From Anoxypelagibacter sp902613655 (GTDB taxonomy: Bacteria > Pseudomonadota > Alphaproteobacteria > Pelagibacterales > Pelagibacteraceae), in contig CACMHR010000001.1 in NCBI GenBank assembly GCA_902613655.1, positions 62,001-126,000 on the forward strand: a DNA stretch of 64,000 nt, written 5' to 3'. A program made the translations under genes and the position numbers. The notes beneath the pieces were generated by a model. That model did no database searches. It saw nothing but the letters and a program-made list of their open reading frames with translations, and was not told the origin of the DNA. Positions 44,803-52,629 of this stretch are shown here, in pieces. Positions within the stretch are counted from its first letter, which is position 1. Every line of letters begins with the position of its first letter.

Positions 44803-45723
44803 TCTTTTTTTGATAGGGATAGTTGGGTGTCTAGCTGTTGAAGTAACTATATTTTTCTTAAGCTGCATTTCTCTAAACACAATATATAAACCTGCACCTA
44901 TTATTATTATATTTCCGATATAATTATTTATCGTTGGAATCTCAGAGAAAATAAAATAACCCACCAAAACTCCACCAAATATTTGCACATAAAGAACTGA
45001 GCCAAAAATAGCTCCCGGTAAATGTCTTGCTGCATTTACTACAAAAATTGTTGCAATTCCCCTCATTAATCCTGCAGCCCCATTTAACATTAAATGATCC
45101 AATGATACGGGTTTGAAAATATATAAAGCAAAAATTCCGGTAAAAATAATCATTAATGCTTTTCCATAAATCAAAAATGAAAATAGATTTTCTTTAACAC
45201 CGTATTTTCTCACAATCAAATAACTTGCTGATGCAAATATCGGACAAAATAGTGCTAAAAAAATATAATTATCATATTCAGTTCCAAATGGATTTATTGA
45301 GATAATAGCACCAATGAAACCAACAAGCACAGCAGTAAATCTTTTCCATCTAACTATTTCACCTAAAAATAAAACTGACCCAAGAGTGATTAACAAAGGA
45401 ATTAAAAATACAATGCTGTACATCGTAACCATCGGTAAGCGATAAAATCCTGTATAACCAAAAAATAATGCTAGAGCCATTGTTAAAGCTCTAAAAAAAT
45501 GAACTGTAAAATTAGCTTTTTTTAATTTTCTCCAACCGTTTAAAGTTTGCGTGTATAAAACAATTGGAATTAAAGCGAACCAAGAATTTACAAAAATAAT
45601 TTGAATAATTGAATAATCTGAACCTAAATATTTAACAATTGAATCACTTCCTACAAATAAGAAATAAGCAAAGCATGCAAGAATAAAGTCCGTAAGGTAG
45701 ACCCTTTCCGTAACTGATTTCAT
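44776..45723 (-). CDS. EamA/DMT-superfamily transporter
   Basis: A 315-residue integral membrane protein with about ten hydrophobic helices in two EamA repeats (residues about 10-145 and 155-290). SDSIVKYLGSDYSIIQIIFV and MYSIVFLIPLLITLGSVLFLG are typical of the first repeat, GAIFGSVLYVQIFGGVLVGY of the second. Such carriers export or import small metabolites; substrate unknown. It starts 3 bases after the PhyH-type gene's stop and shares its 3' terminal sequence with a remnant at 43892. Confidence 0.85.
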   Translation of the reverse strand: MKSVTERVYLTDFILACFAYFLFVGSDSIVKYLGSDYSIIQIIFVNSWFALIPIVLYTQTLNGWRKLKKANFTVHFFRALTMALALFFGYTGFYRLPMVTMYSIVFLIPLLITLGSVLFLGEIVRWKRFTAVLVGFIGAIISINPFGTEYDNYIFLALFCPIFASASYLIVRKYGVKENLFSFLIYGKALMIIFTGIFALYIFKPVSLDHLMLNGAAGLMRGIATIFVVNAARHLPGAIFGSVLYVQIFGGVLVGYFIFSEIPTINNYIGNIIIIGAGLYIVFREMQLKKNIVTSTARHPTIPIKKRLKFLFKIF

Positions 45724-45726
45724 AAA

Positions 45727-46716
45727 TTAATTTAATTTCTTAGAATAATCTTGCTTGGAATGTTTATAAACAGGTAAATAATATTTAAATGTATAACCCT
45801 TGTTTAATGATTTCATGTAAGCTTTGTTCCAAAGAGCGACCCACTGCTGGTAAGTTTTAACTTTGATTTTTTCTTTTTTGGCACTTCTTACATAAAAACT
45901 TGGTAGTGGCTCTCTACCTGAACTTTGACCAGCTTTATGAAACCTAATGTCCATACTTATCCTAATATTTTTCGAAACATTTGGAAGAGAACAGTGAATC
46001 AATCTTTTATCTAAAATAATTATATCGCCAACGTCAGCTTCAAGTGGAACCATTTTGCTATATTTATGGATAAGTTCTGAATTTTTTATTTCCACCTGAC
46101 CTTTTGATCCATGATGGTGATTTAACAAACCTAGTTTATTACTTTTAGGTACAGCTAACATACAGCCGTTCTTGGCATTAGTTTTTGTAAATGGTATCCA
46201 GACTGTCACCAAGTCAGTTTTAAATCTTGCTTTTTTATTCATAGTTCCTTCATCTTGGTGCCATGGTGTTCTACCAATTAAACCATCCATAAAATTTTTG
46301 CCTGAATTTATATTTGGTTTTTTCACCCTAAAAGTTTGAATTGGATTTGAAAAAATTTCTTTACCAATAATTTTCTCAACTACATTTAAAATTTTATCTG
46401 ATTTAATTAGATTGAATATTGATTCAGGATTAAAATATTCAACATTTTCATGTTTTTTAAAGTTTTGTGGGGGTCTATTATTAAAAATCTTTTCAAAAGT
46501 TAACCCAGATTTTTTAGTTAATGCAAAATACTTATCCTGAAACTTTAATTTAAATAATCTTTTCGCTTCCTTTGTTGTAAAGTATTTTTCTATTAGTTTA
46601 TCAGCTTTTGCTTCTAAATCATTGAGTACTGGCTTGATATCTTTTTGAAAATTAAGGACGTTTCTTATTCTTATGAAACCTTTTTCTTCCAGTTCTTTTT
46701 TTATTCTATTTTTCAC
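45727..46716 (-). CDS. Phytanoyl-CoA-dioxygenase-family Fe(II)/2-oxoglutarate oxygenase
   Basis: A 329-residue cupin oxygenase. The metal triad is visible: HxD in TPWHQDEGTMN (near residue 152) and the distal His in DKRLIHCSLPN (near 240), with Arg in NIRISMDIRFH for 2-oxoglutarate. VWIPFTKTNAKNGCMLAVPKS is the PhyH signature. It hydroxylates an unknown small substrate. Operon with the EamA gene. Such enzymes are frequent in marine alphaproteobacteria. Confidence 0.85.
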   Translation of the reverse strand: MKNRIKKELEEKGFIRIRNVLNFQKDIKPVLNDLEAKADKLIEKYFTTKEAKRLFKLKFQDKYFALTKKSGLTFEKIFNNRPPQNFKKHENVEYFNPESIFNLIKSDKILNVVEKIIGKEIFSNPIQTFRVKKPNINSGKNFMDGLIGRTPWHQDEGTMNKKARFKTDLVTVWIPFTKTNAKNGCMLAVPKSNKLGLLNHHHGSKGQVEIKNSELIHKYSKMVPLEADVGDIIILDKRLIHCSLPNVSKNIRISMDIRFHKAGQSSGREPLPSFYVRSAKKEKIKVKTYQQWVALWNKAYMKSLNKGYTFKYYLPVYKHSKQDYSKKLN

Positions 46717-46760
46717 GCTCTTAGAATCTTATTTAATACTAAAATAATATACCTGACAGA

Positions 46761-47558
46761 TTAAACTGCAAGTGCTTTTCTCATTTCTTCGTCATCCATT
46801 TTTTTACCTAGATAAGCCTCAATTACAGCGTTATCATCCTTGATCTGGGTAGGGGTACCCTCTGCTATCTTTTCACCATGATCAAGAACTGTAACTTTAC
46901 TGCAGGTATCCATAACCACTTTTAATATGTGCTCAATTATAATTAGTGTTAAGCCGTATTTTTCTTTTAACCGCATTAATATCTTCATCAAATTATCAAC
47001 GTTCACTGGTGATAGACCCGCAGCAGGTTCATCTAACATTAATAACTTTGGTTTTCCCGCAATAGCTCTAGCTAAAACAAGAAGTCTTCTTTGACCTCCA
47101 GATAGTTCACTTGCATTTAACTCTGCGTAGTCGGCCAAACCAACAAAAGAAAGAAGTTCCATCATTTCCTCTTTAATGATTTTCTCTTGATCCCATATTT
47201 TTTTTCTACCAGTAACTGCATCAATAAAACTATATGGCACTAAAGTATGATAGCCTGACATTACATTATTTATTACCGACATATCTTGATACAATCTCAG
47301 TAATTGAAATGTTCTAGCTAATCCAAGCTCTCCAACTTTGTGTGGAGGCTCATTAGTAATATCTTTGCCGTCAAACTCAATGTAGCTACCTTGATCTGGT
47401 TCATAAACACCAGATACCAAATTAAAAAAAGTGCTTTTTCCTGAACCATTTGGACCAATAATCCCTCTAATTTCATTTGCAGGTAACTCAAAATCAACTT
47501 TGTTAATGGCTTTTAATCCACCGAAGGCCTTCATTAAATTTTTTGTTTTTAACAACAT
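46761..47558 (-). CDS. livG: Branched-chain-amino-acid-type ABC transporter ATPase (LivG)
   Basis: A 265-residue ATPase. Walker A GPNGSGKST (residues 36-44), signature LSGGQRRLLVLARAIAGKP, Walker B LLMLDEPAAGLSPVN and the long insert after DITNEPPHKVGELGLARTFQ identify LivG rather than LivF. It overlaps the livM stop by 1 base. It pairs with the LivF ATPase encoded divergently at 49922. Confidence 0.93.
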   Translation of the reverse strand: MLLKTKNLMKAFGGLKAINKVDFELPANEIRGIIGPNGSGKSTFFNLVSGVYEPDQGSYIEFDGKDITNEPPHKVGELGLARTFQLLRLYQDMSVINNVMSGYHTLVPYSFIDAVTGRKKIWDQEKIIKEEMMELLSFVGLADYAELNASELSGGQRRLLVLARAIAGKPKLLMLDEPAAGLSPVNVDNLMKILMRLKEKYGLTLIIIEHILKVVMDTCSKVTVLDHGEKIAEGTPTQIKDDNAVIEAYLGKKMDDEEMRKALAV

Positions 47559-48547
47559 TATTTACTCGCTGCTCCGGTTTTTGTCTTAAATCGTTTATCG
47601 ATGAAATATTTGTCTATAAATCCACCAATTCCTTTGGGCATAAATAAAATTGTAAATACTATTGTTAAACCAAAAATAAATAATTGATATTCATAAAGAG
47701 GTCTTGTTAAATCATAGACAATCGTAATGATAATAGCCCCAATTATTCCACCCCAAATATGACCTAAACCACCAAAAACAACCATGGCTAAGAAAGTTAC
47801 CATTTCTATTACAGTATAATTATTTGGATGAATATACCCTGGAGGTAAATGTGCATACACTGCTCCAGCACCTCCCGCAAACATTGCGCTTAATACGAAA
47901 GCTAACATTTTATGTTTTTTTACGTTTATTCCTGATGCTGCTGCAGAAATTGGATCCTCTCTAACTGCCATAAATGCTCTGCCCACAGAGGATCTTAAAA
48001 CACTAAAAGAAAAATAAACTGCAATTAACATTACAGGCATTGCAATGTAATAATATTTATCTGGAGTATCAAAAGGTACTCCAAAAATTATTGGTTGTGA
48101 TATATTTGAAATCCCATAAGTTGACATAAAAAAATCACCATTTTCAATGAACAATCTAATTGCCTCTCCACCGCCTAAAGTAGCAAGAGCTAAATAAGGA
48201 CCCTCTAATCTAAAAGATGGAATTGCAAAAGCCACACCAAATAAACCTGCTATTACAATTGCTGCAGGTAAAGTAATCCATAAACCTGAACCTAAATATA
48301 AAAACATACAGCCCGCAGTATATGAACCAACAGCATATATCCCGACATGCCCAACAGTAACCTGTCCACAAAATCCTTTTACTATATTAAGTCCTGCAGC
48401 AACAACAATGTTGATACAAATTAAACTTGCTAAATGTGATTGGTATAAATCTGTAAAAAATAAAGATGGGACAAGCATCAAAAATAAAAAGGCAATAATA
48501 AAACCTAGAAAAGGATATTGTCTTATAATTTCTTTAAATTTGTCCAT
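47558..48547 (-). CDS. livM: Branched-chain-amino-acid-type ABC transporter permease (LivM)
   Basis: A 329-residue permease with eight to nine membrane helices. GLNIVKGFCGQVTVGHVGIYAVGSY (around residues 53-77) and LRSSVGRAFMAVREDPISAAASGINVKKHKM (the EAA-like coupling loop near 185) are LivM landmarks, as is LAMVVFGGLGHIWGGIIGA. Encoded between the binding-protein gene and livG. The binding-protein gene is separated from it by a terminator hairpin. Confidence 0.93.
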   Translation of the reverse strand: MDKFKEIIRQYPFLGFIIAFLFLMLVPSLFFTDLYQSHLASLICINIVVAAGLNIVKGFCGQVTVGHVGIYAVGSYTAGCMFLYLGSGLWITLPAAIVIAGLFGVAFAIPSFRLEGPYLALATLGGGEAIRLFIENGDFFMSTYGISNISQPIIFGVPFDTPDKYYYIAMPVMLIAVYFSFSVLRSSVGRAFMAVREDPISAAASGINVKKHKMLAFVLSAMFAGGAGAVYAHLPPGYIHPNNYTVIEMVTFLAMVVFGGLGHIWGGIIGAIIITIVYDLTRPLYEYQLFIFGLTIVFTILFMPKGIGGFIDKYFIDKRFKTKTGAASK

Positions 48548-48571
48548 TTTTATTGCCTTAAGATTAAAAAA

Positions 48572-48600
48572 TGAGCGGTAGCTTTTTCAGCTACCGCTCA
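48572..48600 (-). terminator. Intrinsic terminator/attenuator between livJ and livM
   Basis: A perfect 12-base inverted repeat, TGAGCGGTAGCT (48572-48583) and AGCTACCGCTCA (48589-48600), with a 5-base loop. In the leftward direction it is followed at once by TTTTTTAAT. It lies 13 bases after the binding-protein stop and 24 before livM, so partial read-through would give much more binding protein than membrane subunits. GC-rich stem stands out in AT-rich surroundings. Confidence 0.88.
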
Positions 48601-48613
48601 CAAATTTTAGTTA

Positions 48614-49813
48614 TTAAAGACCTGCGCTAGCGTTAAATGTAACTGTACCAGCAACTTTAGTCTTCCAGTTTTTACCACCTTTAGTGTACTCGATCATAAC
48701 AGGTGTTCTGTTACCATCTCTACACTCAGGCGTACCAGCAGCACAGAAGCTGATTGGTCCTGAAGCTAAACCAGTAAAGTTAGTTATACCAGCTATAGAG
48801 TCTCTTACAGCTAATCTATCTGCTGCTAGATCTCCACTAAATCCTTTAGACGCTTTTTCTAATGCAGGTTTTAACATAGTTAATAAATCCTCCATTTGAG
48901 AAAAGTCGTGACCAGGAACTACTCCATATCTTTTCTTAATATGTTTCACAAAGTCTTTAGCTATCGGTCTTGTATCTGAAGCGGCAAATGCTGCAGCGTA
49001 AGAAACACCAACAGCAGCTGAACCAGCGTTTGTTGGAACTTCAACTTTTGATGCAACTGAGTTTGCTACTCTTGCAACACTCTTTGGTATACCGACTTCG
49101 TAAGACTGTACTAAACATCTTACAGTTTCATCGACTAGACCTGAGCAAACAAGTGCATCTGGATTAGTTGCTTTAGCTTTTAGTAAATAAGATCTAAAGT
49201 CAGTTTCTTTTTCTCCAGCTTGTGCTTCGTAAACAGGATCAACACCATACTCTGATTTCACGTATGCGATCATAGATTTTGAAAAATCCATACTAGCTTG
49301 GTCAGGTACATAAATATGAGCTATTTTTGTACCAGCATTTTCAGCTGTGAACTTAGCTTGTACGATTTTGTAAAATCTTGATGACACCGGAACTCTGAAA
49401 ATCCATTCGCTTCCTTGTAATGTGATTTTAGAGCTTGTTGAGTGTGGAATGATTTGTGGAACTTTAGCTTTAGTTATTACTGGTACCATAGGCAAAGTAA
49501 CTGAACTACAGCTTGATCCAATTATAACGTGAACATTATCTTGGTAAGCAAGTTTTGTTGCATTTGCTACACCTTTCTCAGATTTACATTCATCATTATA
49601 GAGAGTTAAATCAACTTTTCTTCCATTAATACCGCCTGTAGAATTCCATTCTTCGACAGTATCTTGTATTAACTCACCATGTTTATATCCAACATCAGAT
49701 AGCATTCTAAAAGAAACACCAATTTTTATTGGGTCTTTAGCTTGTGCTATTGAAGTTACTAATAAACTAGTAGCGAGAACTATACTTGAAAAAATTACGC
49801 TTATTTTTTTCAT
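48614..49813 (-). CDS. livJ: Periplasmic substrate-binding protein (LivJ-like)
   Basis: A 399-residue binding protein. Residues 1-25 form a Sec signal peptide ending SIAQA before KDPIKIGVSF. The type I periplasmic fold follows with GINGRKVDLTLYNDECKSEKG-like strand order (ECKS near residue 76), IIGSSCSSVTLPMVPV and IPHSTSSKITL. It captures an amino-acid-like or carboxylate ligand; codon use is more GC-rich than neighbours, as expected for a highly expressed protein. Strong AGGGGG Shine-Dalgarno 5 bases before the ATG. Confidence 0.93.
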   Translation of the reverse strand: MKKISVIFSSIVLATSLLVTSIAQAKDPIKIGVSFRMLSDVGYKHGELIQDTVEEWNSTGGINGRKVDLTLYNDECKSEKGVANATKLAYQDNVHVIIGSSCSSVTLPMVPVITKAKVPQIIPHSTSSKITLQGSEWIFRVPVSSRFYKIVQAKFTAENAGTKIAHIYVPDQASMDFSKSMIAYVKSEYGVDPVYEAQAGEKETDFRSYLLKAKATNPDALVCSGLVDETVRCLVQSYEVGIPKSVARVANSVASKVEVPTNAGSAAVGVSYAAAFAASDTRPIAKDFVKHIKKRYGVVPGHDFSQMEDLLTMLKPALEKASKGFSGDLAADRLAVRDSIAGITNFTGLASGPISFCAAGTPECRDGNRTPVMIEYTKGGKNWKTKVAGTVTFNASAGL

Positions 49814-49867
49814 TTTTCCCCCTTAATTGTTTTTTTAAATCCTCGGCGTTTTTAATTGACGACCTAG

Positions 49868-49898
49868 ATTTAATTTAATTAAATACATTAAATTAAAT
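49868..49898. promoter_or_regulatory. AT-rich palindrome in the livJ-livF divergent promoter gap
   Basis: ATTTAATTTAAT (49868-49879) and ATTAAATTAAAT (49887-49898) form a 12-base inverted repeat with a 7-base spacer, centred in the 108-base gap between the divergent livJ and livF starts. Flanking it, TTGACG (49857-49862, rightward) and TTGACT (read leftward from about 49914) look like -35 elements of both promoters. Low complexity makes chance symmetry possible. Confidence 0.4.
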
Positions 49899-49921
49899 AT
49901 ACAATTTTAAGTCAACAGCTT

Positions 49922-50647
49922 ATGCTAAAAATAAACAGTTTAATTTCCGGTTATGGCACCGTTCAAATTTTAAATGGTGCTGATATGAAGGTTGATAAAC
50001 AATCTATAGTTGCATTGTTAGGAGGGAACGGAACTGGTAAATCTACAATATTAAAAGCGTGTTCCGGAATAATAAGATCATGGCAAGGAAAGATTAATTT
50101 TAATGGTGAAGATATTCAAAATTTAGCACCTCACAAAATAGTGGAAAAAGGTTTAGTGCAAGTTACCCAAGGAAAGGACGTTTTTCCAGCAATGACTGTA
50201 TTGGAAAATTTAAGATTGGGTGGATTTGTTTTAAAATCAAATAAAGAATTAAAAGATAATATTGAAAAAGTATTTAACTATTTTCCAAAGCTAAATGAAA
50301 GAAAAAGTCAGCTGGCAGCAACCCTATCTGGTGGAGAACTTCAGATGCTTTGCATTGGAAGAGGATTAATGTCTAACCCCAAAATGATTATGTTAGATGA
50401 ACCAAGTGCAGCTTTAGCCCCGCAAATTGTTTTAGATATATTTAAAAATATAAATAAAATTAGAAAAGATGGTTTAACAGTTTTAGTGGTTGAACAAAAC
50501 GTGAGAATGGCACTTTTATTAGCAGATTATGGTTATGTAATCAAAGATGGCGTAATAAATGTAGAAGGGGAATCTAAAAAATTAATGTATGATGAATCTG
50601 TTAAAGATTCATACCTAGGAGGAGGAGGTACAACTGCAAATGTTTAA
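49922..50647 (+). CDS. livF: Branched-chain-amino-acid-type ABC transporter ATPase (LivF)
   Basis: A 241-residue ATPase. Walker A GGNGTGKST (residues 34-42, starting GGNG instead of GPNG), signature LSGGELQMLCIGRGLMSNPK, Walker B MIMLDEPSAALAP and the LivF-type VTQGKDVFPAMTVLENL. Short length is typical for LivF. It overlaps livH by 8 bases. Divergent from livJ. Confidence 0.92.
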   Translation: MLKINSLISGYGTVQILNGADMKVDKQSIVALLGGNGTGKSTILKACSGIIRSWQGKINFNGEDIQNLAPHKIVEKGLVQVTQGKDVFPAMTVLENLRLGGFVLKSNKELKDNIEKVFNYFPKLNERKSQLAATLSGGELQMLCIGRGLMSNPKMIMLDEPSAALAPQIVLDIFKNINKIRKDGLTVLVVEQNVRMALLLADYGYVIKDGVINVEGESKKLMYDESVKDSYLGGGGTTANV

Positions 50648-51677
50648 AGGTTTTAAATTAACTCGAAAAGTAGAAAACTCCTTAATGTTATTATTCACTT
50701 TAATTTTCCTTGGGTACATTAGTTTAAGTCCTGACATGAATTTAGAGTCTTTAAAAGGCGTTTTAATTATTGGTGTCACTGTTGGAATTATTTATGGCCT
50801 AGTAGCGGTTGGAATATCACTAATTTATACAGGTTTAGATGTAGTAAATTTCTCCCACGGTGAATTTTTTATGTTGGGAGCTTTCACTGGACTAACAGTT
50901 TACAATTTCCTTATAGATGGAGAATTAATTTATGCAATCTTTCCCGAGGCTTATGGTTGGGTGGGTTATGTTATAGGTTTATTTTTTGCATTTGTAGTAA
51001 TGGGTTTATTTGGTGTTTTAATAGAAAGAGTGTTTTTAAGACCTCTCACAAAAAAAGGTGGAGGTTATACAGTTGCCGGTATGGGAATTATTATATGTGG
51101 ATTTGGTTTATCAGTTGTTTTACTAAACCTCGCATATTTAATTTGGAATCCAACTGCACACCCTTTTCATGCTGAATTAGGTTTACCAATCAATATTGGT
51201 GGCGTTACTTTACCAATGACTTATTTATGGATGATGGTAACTGGTTTTGTCGTTGCAACAGCACTGTATTTCTTTTTAAGTAAAACTAAAATGGGCTTGG
51301 GTGTTAGAGCTGTAGCTCACTCAAAAGTAATTTCAAACTTAGTTGGAATTAATGTACCACTTTATATATCAATTATATTTGGAATAGCATGTGCGTTAGC
51401 AGGCTTAGCTGGTACGTTGGTAGGACCAACTTATCAAGTAGTTGTATATATGGGTTACATAATTCTATTAAAAGCATTTGCCTCAGCAGTTGTTGGTGGA
51501 TTTGGAAGTTTACCTGGCGCTATTGTTGGAGGTTTCACTGTAGGTTTATTTGAAACATCATGCGCATTTTTCATTTCCGGAAGCCACAAAGACGCCTATG
51601 CATTTCTATTAATGATTGTTGTTTTACTTATAAAACCAACTGGGTTCTTTGGTGTTCAAGTTAAAATGAAAGCTTAA
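50640..51677 (+). CDS. livH: Branched-chain-amino-acid-type ABC transporter permease (LivH)
   Basis: A 345-residue permease; about eight helices. GLVAVGISLIYTGLDVVNFSHGEFFMLGA (around residues 55-83) is the LivH signature, LSKTKMGLGVRAVAHSKVISNLVGINV the coupling loop, and LKAFASAVVGGFGSLPGAIVGG the conserved C-terminal helix pair. Its stop codon abuts the next gene's ATG, tying the transporter to the downstream catabolic operon. Confidence 0.93.
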   Translation: MFKGFKLTRKVENSLMLLFTLIFLGYISLSPDMNLESLKGVLIIGVTVGIIYGLVAVGISLIYTGLDVVNFSHGEFFMLGAFTGLTVYNFLIDGELIYAIFPEAYGWVGYVIGLFFAFVVMGLFGVLIERVFLRPLTKKGGGYTVAGMGIIICGFGLSVVLLNLAYLIWNPTAHPFHAELGLPINIGGVTLPMTYLWMMVTGFVVATALYFFLSKTKMGLGVRAVAHSKVISNLVGINVPLYISIIFGIACALAGLAGTLVGPTYQVVVYMGYIILLKAFASAVVGGFGSLPGAIVGGFTVGLFETSCAFFISGSHKDAYAFLLMIVVLLIKPTGFFGVQVKMKA

Positions 51678-52622
51678 ATGATTAAAAAAGACACAAAAGT
51701 TGCTGTGCTCGGAGCCGGTGCTATGGGTTGCCTATTCGGAGGTTTGCTGGCCGAGAAAGGTCTCGACGTAGTCCTCATTGATGTTTGGAAAGAACATGTA
51801 GATGAGATTAATAAAAAAGGACTTAAAATGATGGGACATGGCGGTGATCGTATTGTTAAAATTAAAGCAACCACAGAACCAAAAAAACTTGGTAAATACG
51901 ATGCAATAATAATAATGTGTAAAGCAACCGCATTAGAAAATGCACTCTCAAATGCCAAAAATATTATCGGAGATAATACTTTACTCATGTCTTTTCAAAA
52001 CGGTATTGGTCACGAAGAAATAATGCAAAATATTGCTGGTAAAGAAAAAGTTTTAGGCGGATCAACAACACAAGCCTCAAGTATACAAGGACCAGGTATA
52101 ATTCAAAATCATGCGAGCCTACCTTCATGGATTGGTGAATACGAGGGTGGATCGAGTGAAAGAGTAAAAAATTTGGCTGAAACATTCACATCTCACGGAT
52201 TAGAAACGATTGCAGAAGATAATATTAAGAAAAGAAAGTGGATGAAACTGTTCGCATTAACAGCCATAGGACCTTTATCTGCAATTTTTGATTTGCACCA
52301 CACTGATTTGTACATTTCTAATAAAAATCAAGATATGTCTAGAAATCTTGGAAAAAATATTATTTTAGAAACTCGAGCTGTAGCTAAAGCTGATGGGGTA
52401 GATGTTAGTGAGACTGAGTGTTTGGAAATGTTTAATAGAATCGTAGATTCAAGACAAACAAATAAATCATCTATGGCTTTTGATGTTATTAAAAATAGAA
52501 AAACTGAAATAGATTTTATCAGCGGTGCCGTCTCGAAAATCGGTAAGAAACATGGAATTAAAACACCATTAAATGATCTAATGTATAACATTATCAAAAT
52601 CAAAGAGGGAATGTACGTATAA
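51678..52622 (+). CDS. Ketopantoate-reductase-family oxidoreductase (PanE/ApbA-like)
   Basis: A 314-residue 2-dehydropantoate 2-reductase homologue. VAVLGAGAMGCLFGGLLAEK (residues 9-28) binds NADP, IIMCKATALENAL has the conserved Lys, and FQNGIGHEE the Asn. The C-terminal helical domain has KRKWMKLFALTAIGPL and KSSMAFDVIKNRKTEIDFISG. Placed first in a catabolic run after livH, it more likely reduces or oxidises a keto acid in that pathway than makes pantoate, since homologues of broad function are common. Confidence 0.85.
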   Translation: MIKKDTKVAVLGAGAMGCLFGGLLAEKGLDVVLIDVWKEHVDEINKKGLKMMGHGGDRIVKIKATTEPKKLGKYDAIIIMCKATALENALSNAKNIIGDNTLLMSFQNGIGHEEIMQNIAGKEKVLGGSTTQASSIQGPGIIQNHASLPSWIGEYEGGSSERVKNLAETFTSHGLETIAEDNIKKRKWMKLFALTAIGPLSAIFDLHHTDLYISNKNQDMSRNLGKNIILETRAVAKADGVDVSETECLEMFNRIVDSRQTNKSSMAFDVIKNRKTEIDFISGAVSKIGKKHGIKTPLNDLMYNIIKIKEGMYV

Positions 52623-52629
52623 GATCTCA

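Noticed and set aside
48572..48600. The hairpin contains GCGGTAGC, the core of the RfaH ops element, and an RfaH-like gene exists in the window
   Set aside because: It lies in a transporter operon, not the glycan train, is perfectly symmetrical and is followed by a T run; a terminator explains it fully.
49868..49898. Strong operator claim for the AT-rich palindrome
   Set aside because: The arms use only A and T in an AT-rich gap, so chance symmetry is likely; listed with low confidence only.
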